Source of the DNA: Zoogloea sp.
GTDB lineage: Bacteria; Pseudomonadota; Gammaproteobacteria; Burkholderiales; Rhodocyclaceae
Assembly: GCA_009026175.1 (NCBI GenBank)
Contig: WBTZ01000004.1
Location: forward strand, 1 to 64,000
Length of the DNA stretch: 64,000 nt
Direction of reading: 5' to 3'
Numbering within the stretch: the first letter of the stretch is position 1; every line of letters begins with the position of its first letter. Below are positions 23,894 to 32,099 of this stretch, piece after piece. The position numbers and the translations under genes are program-made. The notes below the pieces were generated by a model. That model searched no databases. It worked only from the letters and a program-made list of their open reading frames with translations, and was not told the DNA's origin.

Positions 23894-24202
23894 AACAAAG
23901 ACTACTCACGGACAATACCGGCCACCTGGCGCGATATATCCGCGGTTTTCGCGGCTCTCGGCGACGAGCACAGGCAGCGCATCCTGCTCACCTTCGAACC
24001 GGGTGAGCGGCTCAATGTGGGGCAGATCGCGGAAGTGTCCACCCTGGCCCGCTCCACAGTGTCACACCATCTCAAAGTCCTGCGCGAGGCTGGCGTCCTC
24101 ATTTCGGAACGGGAAGGCAAGGAAATTTATTTCCGGGTCAATAAGACCTTCCTCGAAACATCCTTCAGCCGGGTCACCAGCTATCTGGCGACTTATCTCT
24201 GA
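23891..24202 (+). CDS. ArsR-family winged-helix transcriptional regulator
   Basis: Small helix-turn-helix repressor of 103 residues. The DNA-binding region is LNVGQIAEVSTLARSTVSHHLKVLREAGVL (given as an ordered pair LNVGQIAEVSTLARS and TVSHHLKVLREAG), followed by the wing SEREGKEIYFRVN. No CxC metal-binding motif is seen, so it is probably not an arsenic or cadmium sensor; the ligand is unknown. Start codons at 23873 and 23879 are also in frame. It is divergent from the atp operon and 23 bp upstream of the Aas-like gene, so it likely heads that operon. Confidence 0.82.
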   Translation: MNKDYSRTIPATWRDISAVFAALGDEHRQRILLTFEPGERLNVGQIAEVSTLARSTVSHHLKVLREAGVLISEREGKEIYFRVNKTFLETSFSRVTSYLATYL

Positions 24203-24225
24203 TCTCACGCTTTTTCTTCACATCC

Positions 24226-26367
24226 ATGCGAACTCTGATCAAGGCGCTCCTGCGCACCGTGACCCGCCTGCTGTTCCGCGTCAGCCTGAAGGGGAAGGCG
24301 CCTTCCGATGGGGAACGGCTGCTGATCATCGCCAACCACGAGTCCTTTCTCGACGGCTTATTGCTCGGCCTTTTCCTGCCCCTCGATCCGGTATTTGTCG
24401 TGCACACCGGGGTGGCAGCCAATCCGGCTTTCCGGTTGCTGCTGTCGCTGGTCGATTACCTGGCGGTGGATCCGACCAGCCCGATGGCCATGAAGAAGGT
24501 GATCCGCCTGCTGGAGGCCGGCCGGCCCGTGGTCATTTTCCCGGAGGGCCGCATCACCACCACCGGCAGCCTGATGAAGACCTATGAGGGGCCCGCCTTC
24601 GTGGCTGCCAAGACCGGCGCCACGGTGATCCCGGTCCGCATCGATGGCGCCGCACGCACCTATTTCTCGCGCCTGGCCTCGCATGTGCCGCGTCGCCTGT
24701 TCCCCAGGATCAGCCTGTCCATCCTGGCGCCGGCCCGGATCCCGATGCCCGACGCTCCGACCGCCCGCCAGCGCCGCCGCATGGCCGGGGAGGGCATGCG
24801 CCGCCTGATGCAGGAGATGATCTTTGCCACCCGACCGGAGCAGACCCTGTTCGGCGCCCTGCTCGAAGCTTCCGCGATCCAGGGCAGCGGACATCGCCTG
24901 GTGGAGGATCTCAAGCAGATCGAATACAGCTACCGCGACCTGATCCGCATGGCCCTGGCACTCGGCCGTCTGGCCGCCCGCGAGAGCAGCCCGGGCGAGA
25001 AGGTCGGCCTGCTGCTGCCCAATCTGGCGCCAACCCTGGGGCTGCTCTTCGGCCTGTCGGCCCATGGCCGCGTCGCAGCCATGCTCAACTACACGGCCGG
25101 GGTCGACAGCATGCAGTCGGCGTGCACCGCTGCGCAGATCCGCATCATCATCACCTCCCGCGCCTTCGTCGAACAGGCCAAGCTCGGCGACAAGCTGGCG
25201 GCGCTGCGCGACGTCCGCATCCTCCACCTCGAGGATCTCCGTGAGCGGATCGGCCTGGCCGACAAGCTGTGGCTGCTCCTGTGGGCCTCGCCCTTCCCCC
25301 GCCTTGCCCTGCCGGGCAGCGCCACGCCGGAAGATCCTGCCGTGGTGTTGTTCACCTCGGGATCGGAAGGCAAGCCGAAGGGCGTGGTGCTGTCCCACCG
25401 CGCCTTGCTGGCCAACGTGGCGCAGATCCGCGCCGTGGTGGATTTCTCCATCGACGACAAGATCCTCAACGCCCTGCCCCTCTTCCATTCCTTCGGTCTC
25501 ACCGCCGGCGGCCTGCTGCCGGTGCTCACCGGCGCCCGGGTCTTCCTCTACCCCTCGCCGCTCCACTACCGGGTCATCCCGGAGGTGGCCTATGACCGCA
25601 ATTGCACCGTCCTGCTGGGGACCAGCACCTTCCTCGGCAACTATGCCAAGTTCGCCCACCCCTACGACTTCTACCGCCTGCGCTACGTGATCGCCGGGGC
25701 CGAGAAGCTGGCCGCACCGGTACGCGACCTGTGGTTCGAGAAGTTCGGCATCCGTATCTTTGAAGGCTACGGCGCCACCGAGACCGCTCCCGTGCTGGCG
25801 GTGAACACCCGCATGGCCTTCCGCAGCGGCACGGTAGGACAGTTCCTGCCCGGCATCGAGTCGCGCCTGATCCCGGTGCCCGGCATTCCGAACGGCGGCA
25901 TGCTGCACGTGAAGGGCCCCAACCTGATGTCCGGCTACCTGCGCTTCGAGAAGCCCGGCGTCCTGCAGCCCCCCGTCTCGCCGGCCGGCGAAGGCTGGTA
26001 CGAAACCGGCGACGTGGTGGAGATCGACGCCGAAGGCTTCGTCAAGATCGTCGGGCGGGTCAAGCGCTTCGCCAAGGTGGCCGGCGAGATGGTGTCGCTG
26101 GAATCCGTCGAGAAGCTGGCTGCCGCCGCCTCACCGGGCGCCACCCACGCTGCCTCCACCCAGGCGGACCCGGCCCGTGGCGAAGCGATCCTGCTGTTCA
26201 CCACCGACCCGAAACTCAATCGTGAGCAGCTGCAGAGCGCCGCACGTGACGGGGGCTGGCCGGAGATTGCAGTGCCGCGGCGGCTCATCCTGGTGGAAGC
26301 ACTGCCACTGCTCGGTACCGGCAAGATCGATTACGTCACCCTCAAGCAGTGGGCCGAACAGGCCTGA
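24226..26367 (+). CDS. aas: Bifunctional acyltransferase/acyl-ACP synthetase (Aas-like)
   Basis: Two-domain membrane-associated enzyme. Residues 1-200 are a PlsC acyltransferase with HX4D in NHESFLDG and the acceptor motif FPEGRITTTG. Residues 230-713 are an AMP-forming acyl activator with VVLFTSGSEGKPKGVVLSH, the substrate segment FEGYGATETAPVLAVN and YETGDVVEIDAEGFVKIVGR. This is the order of E. coli Aas, which re-acylates 2-acyl-glycerophosphoethanolamine with an acyl group activated on ACP. It is followed by the rhombosortase gene 19 bp later and, at the end of the operon, by an LplT-PlsC protein, LplT being the natural partner of Aas. Confidence 0.87.
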   Translation: MRTLIKALLRTVTRLLFRVSLKGKAPSDGERLLIIANHESFLDGLLLGLFLPLDPVFVVHTGVAANPAFRLLLSLVDYLAVDPTSPMAMKKVIRLLEAGRPVVIFPEGRITTTGSLMKTYEGPAFVAAKTGATVIPVRIDGAARTYFSRLASHVPRRLFPRISLSILAPARIPMPDAPTARQRRRMAGEGMRRLMQEMIFATRPEQTLFGALLEASAIQGSGHRLVEDLKQIEYSYRDLIRMALALGRLAARESSPGEKVGLLLPNLAPTLGLLFGLSAHGRVAAMLNYTAGVDSMQSACTAAQIRIIITSRAFVEQAKLGDKLAALRDVRILHLEDLRERIGLADKLWLLLWASPFPRLALPGSATPEDPAVVLFTSGSEGKPKGVVLSHRALLANVAQIRAVVDFSIDDKILNALPLFHSFGLTAGGLLPVLTGARVFLYPSPLHYRVIPEVAYDRNCTVLLGTSTFLGNYAKFAHPYDFYRLRYVIAGAEKLAAPVRDLWFEKFGIRIFEGYGATETAPVLAVNTRMAFRSGTVGQFLPGIESRLIPVPGIPNGGMLHVKGPNLMSGYLRFEKPGVLQPPVSPAGEGWYETGDVVEIDAEGFVKIVGRVKRFAKVAGEMVSLESVEKLAAAASPGATHAASTQADPARGEAILLFTTDPKLNREQLQSAARDGGWPEIAVPRRLILVEALPLLGTGKIDYVTLKQWAEQA

Positions 26368-26386
26368 AGCCGGAGATCATCCATGA

Positions 26387-26977
26387 ATGCGAAGATCCCC
26401 GCAGGCCCGGCCATGCGCCCCAAGCCCCATGCCGGCTGAACGCGCGCTGCTGGCGGCGCTGGTGATGCTCGTGGCCTCCGCCAATCTGCTGCCCGGTGAG
26501 GCGGTGGAATGGAGCCGCAGTGCCATCGGCGAGGGGCAATGGTGGCGGCTGTGGACCGGCCAGTTCTGCCACTGGTCACCACTCCATCTGGCCGGCAACC
26601 TGGCTGCAGTCGGTGCAATCACCCTGATCACCGGGCAAGGCATCCGGCGCTGGTTGTGCGCCCTGCCGCTGGCGGCCCCCCTCCTGTCCCTCTTCCTGCT
26701 GGCAAGCGCCCCTGCCCTGACCCACTACCGGGGCCTTTCCGGACTGGTCGGTGTCCTGATCGTGGGCGCAGCACTTGATGGCGGGATCATCGGCCGGCTG
26801 CTGGGTCTTGGCTATCTGGCCCGGCTGGGCTTCGACGCCGTCAGCGGAAGCCACTCACCCCTGCTGCCGGACGGCATCGCCACCACCTGGCAGGCTCATC
26901 TGGGCGGCATCCTGCTGGGTGTGGTCACCGCGGCAGGCCTGCGCTGGGGTCACGCCGGGAGACGCTCGGGATCATGA
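26387..26977 (+). CDS. rrtA: Rhombosortase (rhomboid-family GlyGly-CTERM processing protease)
   Basis: Intramembrane serine protease of the rhomboid superfamily. Conserved features: WWRLWTGQFCHWSPLHLAGNL in the first loop and helix, the catalytic serine in HYRGLSGL, and the partner histidine in WQAHLGGILLG. The short length (196 residues) and the YRGLSG context fit rhombosortase rather than GlpG. Such enzymes cleave GlyGly-CTERM tails of secreted proteins. The ATG at 26387 has GGAG 11 bases upstream; a later ATG at 26429 is also possible. The stop overlaps the next start as ATGA. No GlyGly-CTERM substrate is encoded in the window. Confidence 0.75.
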   Translation: MRRSPQARPCAPSPMPAERALLAALVMLVASANLLPGEAVEWSRSAIGEGQWWRLWTGQFCHWSPLHLAGNLAAVGAITLITGQGIRRWLCALPLAAPLLSLFLLASAPALTHYRGLSGLVGVLIVGAALDGGIIGRLLGLGYLARLGFDAVSGSHSPLLPDGIATTWQAHLGGILLGVVTAAGLRWGHAGRRSGS

Positions 26978-28206
26978 ATCGACGCCGCTTCCTGGCCGGG
27001 GCTGCAAGCCTGGCGCTCGCCACCACCGGCGGTCAGGCCGTGGCCCGGCGCACGCTCTGGAACCCCTGCCGTGCTGCCCTGCCACCCGCGATCGCGGACC
27101 ACGACCTGATCCACTCCGCCTGGGAGGGTCTCGATCCGGCCCAGGTCTGGGACTGTCATGCCCACCTGGCCGGGCTTGGCGAAGGCGGCAGCGGCATCAC
27201 GATCAACCCGCGCATGCTGAGCCCCCTGCACCCGGCGGAGTATTTCCAGCGCCTCTTCTACCTCAACGCCGGCTGCGCCCATGAAGCGCCGGGAGAAGTG
27301 GACCAGAGCTACGTCGAGCGCCTGCACAACCTGGCAGACGGCATGCGGACCGGCTTCAAGCTGGTGCTGTTTGCCTTCGAGCGGACCCACGACAGCACGG
27401 GTCGTCCCCGCCCGGATCTCACGGCCTTTCATGTACCGGACGACTACGCACGCAATCTGGCCCGCGCCCACCCGGCCTTCTTCGAATGGGCCTGCTCGAT
27501 CCACCCCTGGCGGGAAGACGGCGTGGAGGCCCTCGAGGCTGCCGTCCGGGATGGTGCCCGGGCCGTGAAGTGGTTGCCGCCGGCCATGGGCATCGACCCG
27601 GCCTCGCCGCAATGCGACCGCTTCTACGCCGCCCTGGCCCGCCTCGACCTCCCACTGATCACCCACGCCGGCGAAGAGAAGGCCGTGCAGGGTGCCGGGC
27701 GCCCCGAATGGGGGAATCCCCTGCGCTTGCGCCGTGCCCTCGATCATGGCGTGCGGGTGGTGGTGGCCCATTGCGCCAGCCTGGGCCAGGATCTGGACGA
27801 AGACCGAGGCCGGGCGGCTCGGAAGGTCTCGAGCTTCAGCCTGTTCTCCCGCCTGATGACGGAGGGCCGCCATGAAGGACGCCTGTTTGGGGATATCTCG
27901 GCCATCACCCTGCGCAATCGGGAGATCTCCACCCTCCGGACGCTGATCCAGAGAGAAGACTGGCATCCCCGCCTGCTCTTCGGTACGGACTACCCCCTGC
28001 CCGGCGTCCTGCCCCTGATTTCACCCCGGCAACTGGTCCGGGAAGGGCTGCTGGCCCCCACTGCGGCCCCGGTGCTGGAAACACTCCGCGAGCATAATCC
28101 GCTGCTCTTCGATTTCGTACTCAAGCGCCACCTGCGCACGGGCCCGGCGCGTTTCGCCGACCGGGTCTTCGAAACCCGCCCCTTCTTTGAACGGACGCCT
28201 GCATGA
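26974..28206 (+). CDS. Tat-exported amidohydrolase-family metal-dependent hydrolase
   Basis: TIM-barrel hydrolase of the amidohydrolase-2 superfamily with a twin-arginine signal (MNRRRFLAGAASLALA), indicating export of a folded metalloprotein. Metal-site motifs are DCHAHLAGL near residue 62, LITHAGEE, VVVAHCAS and LLFGTDYPLPG. The substrate is not identifiable. The start overlaps the rhombosortase stop and the stop overlaps the LplT-PlsC start, both as ATGA, so it is translationally coupled on both sides. That suggests a role in the same envelope process, for example hydrolysis of a phospholipid-derived group; this is inference. Confidence 0.78.
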   Translation: MNRRRFLAGAASLALATTGGQAVARRTLWNPCRAALPPAIADHDLIHSAWEGLDPAQVWDCHAHLAGLGEGGSGITINPRMLSPLHPAEYFQRLFYLNAGCAHEAPGEVDQSYVERLHNLADGMRTGFKLVLFAFERTHDSTGRPRPDLTAFHVPDDYARNLARAHPAFFEWACSIHPWREDGVEALEAAVRDGARAVKWLPPAMGIDPASPQCDRFYAALARLDLPLITHAGEEKAVQGAGRPEWGNPLRLRRALDHGVRVVVAHCASLGQDLDEDRGRAARKVSSFSLFSRLMTEGRHEGRLFGDISAITLRNREISTLRTLIQREDWHPRLLFGTDYPLPGVLPLISPRQLVREGLLAPTAAPVLETLREHNPLLFDFVLKRHLRTGPARFADRVFETRPFFERTPA

Positions 28207-30083
28207 GCTCCCAATTCCATCTCCTCGGCGAACGGCGCTTCCGGCCCTTCTTCCTGACCCAGTTCCTGGGGGCCTTCAACGACAACCTGTTCAAGAACGC
28301 CCTGGTCGTGCTGCTGACCTTCCAGGCCGCCAGCTGGACCAGCCTGGCGCCGGCCCTGCTGTCCAACCTGGCCGCCGGCATCTTCATCCTGCCCTTCTTC
28401 CTGTTCTCTGCCAGCGCCGGGCAGCTCGCCGACAAGTACGACAAGGCCCGCCTGACCCGCCTGGTGAAGGTGCTGGAGATGGCCATCATGCTGGTCGCGC
28501 TGGCCGGTTTCCTGCTGCACAGCCTGACCGTGCTGTTCGGTGCGCTGTTTCTGCTGGGCTGCCATTCGACCCTGTTCGGGCCCGTGAAGTACGCTCTGCT
28601 GCCCCAGCACCTGCACGAGGATGAGCTGGTCGGCGGCAATGCCCTGGTGGAGGCCGGCACCTTCGTCGCCATCCTGATCGGCACCCTGGTGGGCGGCCTG
28701 CTCGCCGGCCTCGACAACGGCGATGTGTGGATCGCCGGCGGCGGGCTGATCGTCGCGGCAACGGGCTACCTGACCAGTCGCGGCATTCCGCCGGCCCCGG
28801 CGCCCGCCCCCGATCTGCGGATCAACCCCAACCCGTTCACCGAAACCTGGCGCAACATCGGTTTCGCCCGGCAGAACCGGACGGTCTTCCTGGCCATCAT
28901 GGGCATCTCCTGGTTCTGGCTCTACGGCGCCCTCTTCCTCGCCCAGTTTCCGGTCTATGCCAAAGGCGTGCTGGGGGGTGGAGAGGGTACCGTCACGCTC
29001 CTGCTGGCCACCTTCACGGTCGGCATCGGGCTGGGCTCGCTGCTGTGCGAGAAGCTGTCCGGCGGCCACGTCGAGATCGGGCTGGTGCCCTTCGGCTCGA
29101 TTGGCCTGACCCTGTTCGGGCTGGACCTGGCCTTTGCCTCACCGGCGGTGCTACCGGCGGGCGCCCCGCTGGCCATTGGCGAGGTCCTGGCGCAACCCGG
29201 CATGCTGCGGGTATTGCTGGCGCTCATGATGCTGGGCGTGTTCGGCGGCTTCTTCATCGTGCCCCTCTACGCCATGCTGCAGAGCCGCTCCGCGCCGGCC
29301 CAGCGGGCACGCATCATCGCGGCCAACAACATCCTCAACGCGCTGTTCATGGTGGCTGGCGCCCTGGCCGCGGGCAGCCTGCTCGGCGCAGGGCTGTCGA
29401 TCCCGGTGCTGTTCGGCGTCGCTGCGGTCATGAATGCCGCCGTGGCGATCTACATCTACAAGCTGGTACCGGAATTCCTGCTGCGCTTCATCATCTGGCT
29501 GCTGGTCCACACGGTGTACCGCCTGCGCACGGAAGGCCTGCAGCACATCCCCGAGGAAGGGCCGGCCGTGATCGTGTGCAACCACGTGAGCTTCGTGGAC
29601 GCCCTGGTGATTGCCGCCGCCAGCCGCCGGCCGATCCGTTTCGTGATGGATCACCGCATCTTCCGCTGGCCGCTGCTGTCCTTCGTGTTCCGCCACAGCA
29701 GGGCGATTCCGATTGCGCCGGCCAAGGAGGATCCGGCCATGATGGAAGCCGCCTTCGCCGAGGTCTCGCAAGCCCTGGCAGCCGGCGAGCTGGTCGGCCT
29801 GTTCCCGGAAGGCAGGATCACGGCGGATGGCGAACTGTGCCCTTTCCGTCCAGGCATCACCCGCATTCTGCAGGCCAACCCGGTACCGGTGGTCCCGATG
29901 GCCCTGCGCGGGCTGTGGGGCAGCATGTTCTCGCGCAAGGATGGTCCCGTCCTCAGCCGGCCCTTCCGGCGGGGCTTGTTCAGCCGCATCGAGCTGGTGG
30001 TGGGTGAGGCGCAGGCGCCGGAAAAAGTCAGCCTCCCCGCATTGCAGCTCCAGGTGGCAGAGCTGCGCGGTGACTGGCGCTAG
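28203..30083 (+). CDS. MFS lysophospholipid transporter (LplT-like) fused to PlsC acyltransferase
   Basis: Fusion protein of 626 residues. Residues 1-410 are an MFS transporter resembling LplT, which flips lysophospholipids inward: RPFFLTQFLGAFNDNLFKNALVVLL, LADKYDKARLTRLVK and LFGPVKYALLP are typical (first segment spans residues 12-36). Residues 430-626 are a PlsC domain with VCNHVSFVDALVI (HX4D) and FPEGRITADGELCPFRPG. Trifunctional MFS-PlsC-AMP synthetases are known; here the synthetase resides in the Aas-like protein at the start of the operon, which has its own PlsC domain. Confidence 0.85.
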   Translation: MSSQFHLLGERRFRPFFLTQFLGAFNDNLFKNALVVLLTFQAASWTSLAPALLSNLAAGIFILPFFLFSASAGQLADKYDKARLTRLVKVLEMAIMLVALAGFLLHSLTVLFGALFLLGCHSTLFGPVKYALLPQHLHEDELVGGNALVEAGTFVAILIGTLVGGLLAGLDNGDVWIAGGGLIVAATGYLTSRGIPPAPAPAPDLRINPNPFTETWRNIGFARQNRTVFLAIMGISWFWLYGALFLAQFPVYAKGVLGGGEGTVTLLLATFTVGIGLGSLLCEKLSGGHVEIGLVPFGSIGLTLFGLDLAFASPAVLPAGAPLAIGEVLAQPGMLRVLLALMMLGVFGGFFIVPLYAMLQSRSAPAQRARIIAANNILNALFMVAGALAAGSLLGAGLSIPVLFGVAAVMNAAVAIYIYKLVPEFLLRFIIWLLVHTVYRLRTEGLQHIPEEGPAVIVCNHVSFVDALVIAAASRRPIRFVMDHRIFRWPLLSFVFRHSRAIPIAPAKEDPAMMEAAFAEVSQALAAGELVGLFPEGRITADGELCPFRPGITRILQANPVPVVPMALRGLWGSMFSRKDGPVLSRPFRRGLFSRIELVVGEAQAPEKVSLPALQLQVAELRGDWR

Positions 30084-30087
30084 GCCA

Positions 30088-30114
30088 GCCGGCTCCCTGC
30101 AGGAAGCAGCCGGC
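30088..30114. terminator. Hairpin between convergent genes
   Basis: GCCGGCT at 30088-30094 pairs with AGCCGGC at 30108-30114. No T-run follows on either strand, so termination is only suggested by the position between convergent genes. Confidence 0.35.
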
Positions 30115-30122
30115 CGGCGTCA

Positions 30123-30836
30123 TCAGCCCAGGTTCTGGAGCGCGAATTCCCAGTTGATCAACTTGTCGAGCAGCGCATTCACGTAGTCTGCACGCCGATT
30201 CTGGTAGTCGAGGTAATAGGCGTGTTCCCACACGTCGATGGTCAGCAGCGGCTTGAGGCCGGCGGCGGGCAGATCCGCATTGCCGGTCTTGACCACCTTG
30301 AGCTTGTCGCCATCGGCCACCAGCCAGGCCCAGCCGCTGCCGAACTGGCCCATGGCCGCCGCGGCCAGTTCCTTCTTGAGTGCATCGACGCTGCCGAAGG
30401 AGGCCTCGATCTTCTGCTTAAGCGCAGCCGGCGGCTCACCCCCGCCGTTGGGACGCAGGCTGTTCCAGTAGAAGGTGTGGTTCCAGATCTGCGCCGCGTT
30501 GTTGAAGATGGCGGTCTTGTCGGCCTTGCCGGTCACGGCAGCAACGATCTTGTCGAGGGGCAGGTCGGCCAGGTCGGAGCCGGCAAGCAGGCGGTTGAGG
30601 TTATCGACATAGCCCTTGTGGTGCTTGCCGTAGTGGAATCCGATGGTATTGGCCGAGATGATCGGCGCCAGGGCACTGTCGGCATAGGGCAGGGGCGGCA
30701 GCACGATCGGGCTGGCGGCGCTCGCCGGACGGGCCAGACCACCGAGGGAAGCTGCGGCGATCAGCCCGAAGGAAGCGCCCAGGAAGTGGCGGCGATCGAC
30801 ACCGGACGAAACGTTGGAATGTTGGGGAAGTTTCAT
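30123..30836 (-). CDS. Fe/Mn superoxide dismutase with a Tat signal
   Basis: Superoxide dismutase of the iron/manganese family. Metal ligands are His in [13 protein letters not shown], His in [12 protein letters not shown], and Asp and His in [19 protein letters not shown]. Unusually, about 40 residues precede the enzyme fold and include a twin-arginine motif ([15 protein letters not shown]) and a hydrophobic stretch ending in a likely cleavage site near ASAAS. Export of folded, metal-loaded enzyme to the periplasm is inferred. An AGGAG ribosome site precedes the ATG. A small monocistronic unit. Confidence 0.9.
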   Translation of the reverse strand: MKLPQHSNVSSGVDRRHFLGASFGLIAAASLGGLARPASAASPIVLPPLPYADSALAPIISANTIGFHYGKHHKGYVDNLNRLLAGSDLADLPLDKIVAAVTGKADKTAIFNNAAQIWNHTFYWNSLRPNGGGEPPAALKQKIEASFGSVDALKKELAAAAMGQFGSGWAWLVADGDKLKVVKTGNADLPAAGLKPLLTIDVWEHAYYLDYQNRRADYVNALLDKLINWEFALQNLG

Positions 30837-30946
30837 GCGGACTCTCCTGTAACAGGTTCGCTGGATCCGGTCATCGGAGTGATGACCGGGCCGTCCATTA
30901 TTCGCTAGTCCGGCACGCTTTTGTCATCAAGTGTTTCGCAAGCTGC

Positions 30947-31492
30947 TCAGGCTGCCGGATGAAGGCAGCCGGGCGTCAAGGTCAACACGGTTTCCCCGGC
31001 AGAAAACCAGATCTGCCCGTCCTGGATCGTGCAGGTCAGGGACATGTTCCTGGATGCCAGGGCCGCCAGGGCGCGGGACTCCTCCTGGGGCAGGAACAGC
31101 ACCCGCAGATTGGACAGCTTGCCCAGCGTGGCGACGTCCTTCTGCCACCACATGTCCACCGTGCGGCCACCATAGGCCAGCACGATCACCTCATCGGCCC
31201 GGCCGGCGGCCCGCCGCAGCAGTCGCTCGTCCGGCAGTCCCACCTCGATCCACTGGAGGATCCGCCCGGTATCGTCCTTGCGCCACAGGGCCGGCTCGTC
31301 ATCGGTCGAAATGCCACGCCCGAACTCCAGGCGCTCATCAGCATTGAGGGCAAAGGCCAGGACCCGCACCATCATCCGTTCGTCGGTTTCCGAGGGATGG
31401 CGGGCGAGGGTCAGGATGTGCTCGCCGAAATATCCCCGGTCGAGGTCGGACACATTGAGGGTGGCTCGGAAGATGGTGGATTTGAGGGCCAT
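30947..31492 (-). CDS. YaeQ family protein
   Basis: Member of the YaeQ family (restriction-endonuclease-like fold, function unsettled). Typical segments are MALKSTIFRATLNVSDLDRGYF, ERMMVRVLAFAL, WIEVGLPDERLLRRAAGRAD and VIVLAYGG. 181 residues, the usual length. Single gene between the dismutase and a lipoprotein gene. Confidence 0.9.
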   Translation of the reverse strand: MALKSTIFRATLNVSDLDRGYFGEHILTLARHPSETDERMMVRVLAFALNADERLEFGRGISTDDEPALWRKDDTGRILQWIEVGLPDERLLRRAAGRADEVIVLAYGGRTVDMWWQKDVATLGKLSNLRVLFLPQEESRALAALASRNMSLTCTIQDGQIWFSAGETVLTLTPGCLHPAA

Positions 31493-31512
31493 GGTGGATC
31501 GGGGACGGTGAA

Positions 31513-31540
31513 CAAAAAAACCGGGCCAAAGGCCCGGTCA
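31513..31540 (-). terminator. Rho-independent terminator of the alanine-rich lipoprotein gene
   Basis: Stem ACCGGGCC (31520-31527) with GGCCCGGT (31531-31538) and an AAA loop. On the minus strand it is followed by a run of seven T. It lies 22 bp after the lipoprotein stop and before the yaeQ start. Confidence 0.9.
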
Positions 31541-31560
31541 CGGAACAGGCTGGCCGGATT

Positions 31561-31920
31561 TTACTTGCCGACGGCAGCCTTGGCCTTGTCGGCAGCTTCC
31601 TTGGTTGCATCCGCGGTGGCGGCGACAGCTTCCTTGCCCGCCTCCTTGGCGGCACCGGCAGCATCCTTCGCGGCGGCCACGGCGTCCTTGGCGGCTTCCT
31701 TGGTCGCATCAACCGCTTCCTTGCCGGCTTCCTTCACGGCACCAGCTGCATCCTTGGTTGCCTCGGCGGCCTGCTTGGCAGCCTCTTCAGCCTTGGCGGC
31801 CGCTTCCTTGGCCGCATCGACCACCGGTGCGGGAGCCGGCGCGGGAGCTTCTTCCTTCTTGGAGCAGGCATTCAGTCCAAGGGCGATCAGGGCAGCGAGA
31901 ACGAGGGCACGGGTATTCAT
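31561..31920 (-). CDS. Alanine/lysine-rich lipoprotein with LEA-like helical repeats
   Basis: Small lipoprotein of 119 residues. The signal peptide ends in the lipobox LNAC, so Cys19 would be lipidated. After a proline linker (EEAPAPAPAPV), the rest is an amphipathic helix made of repeated AAKEA/KDAAG units. A block of about 22 residues starting KDAAGAVKEAGKEAV is repeated 31 residues later. The pattern resembles LEA or apolipoprotein-type 11-mer repeats. A good AGGAG site precedes the ATG. Function unknown; an envelope stress or membrane-binding role is possible. Confidence 0.8.
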   Translation of the reverse strand: MNTRALVLAALIALGLNACSKKEEAPAPAPAPVVDAAKEAAAKAEEAAKQAAEATKDAAGAVKEAGKEAVDATKEAAKDAVAAAKDAAGAAKEAGKEAVAATADATKEAADKAKAAVGK

Positions 31921-32056
31921 ATGAAATTCTCCTGGGTTGGGTCCTCAAGGGATCCGGAATTGGACAAGTAAAGGATCCGGTACGGATCCGAATTCACTAA
32001 CACACGGAAAATTAACGCAGAATCGGGCAAGCAGGATGACAGGAGCCACAAAATGA

Positions 32057-32080
32057 AACAAGGTCCCGCAGGACCTTGTT
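32057..32080 (-). terminator. Rho-independent terminator of efp
   Basis: Perfect 10-bp stem AACAAGGTCC / GGACCTTGTT with a 4-base loop. The minus strand then has an interrupted T-rich tail. It lies 20 bp after the efp stop. Confidence 0.75.
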
Positions 32081-32099
32081 GTCATTTCGCCACGGGCAA

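Noticed and set aside
26383..26439. 18-codon open frame with a GGAG site overlapping the rhombosortase start
   Set aside because: Could be a leader peptide, but too short and unsupported to call; the GGAG may serve the ATG at 26387 instead.
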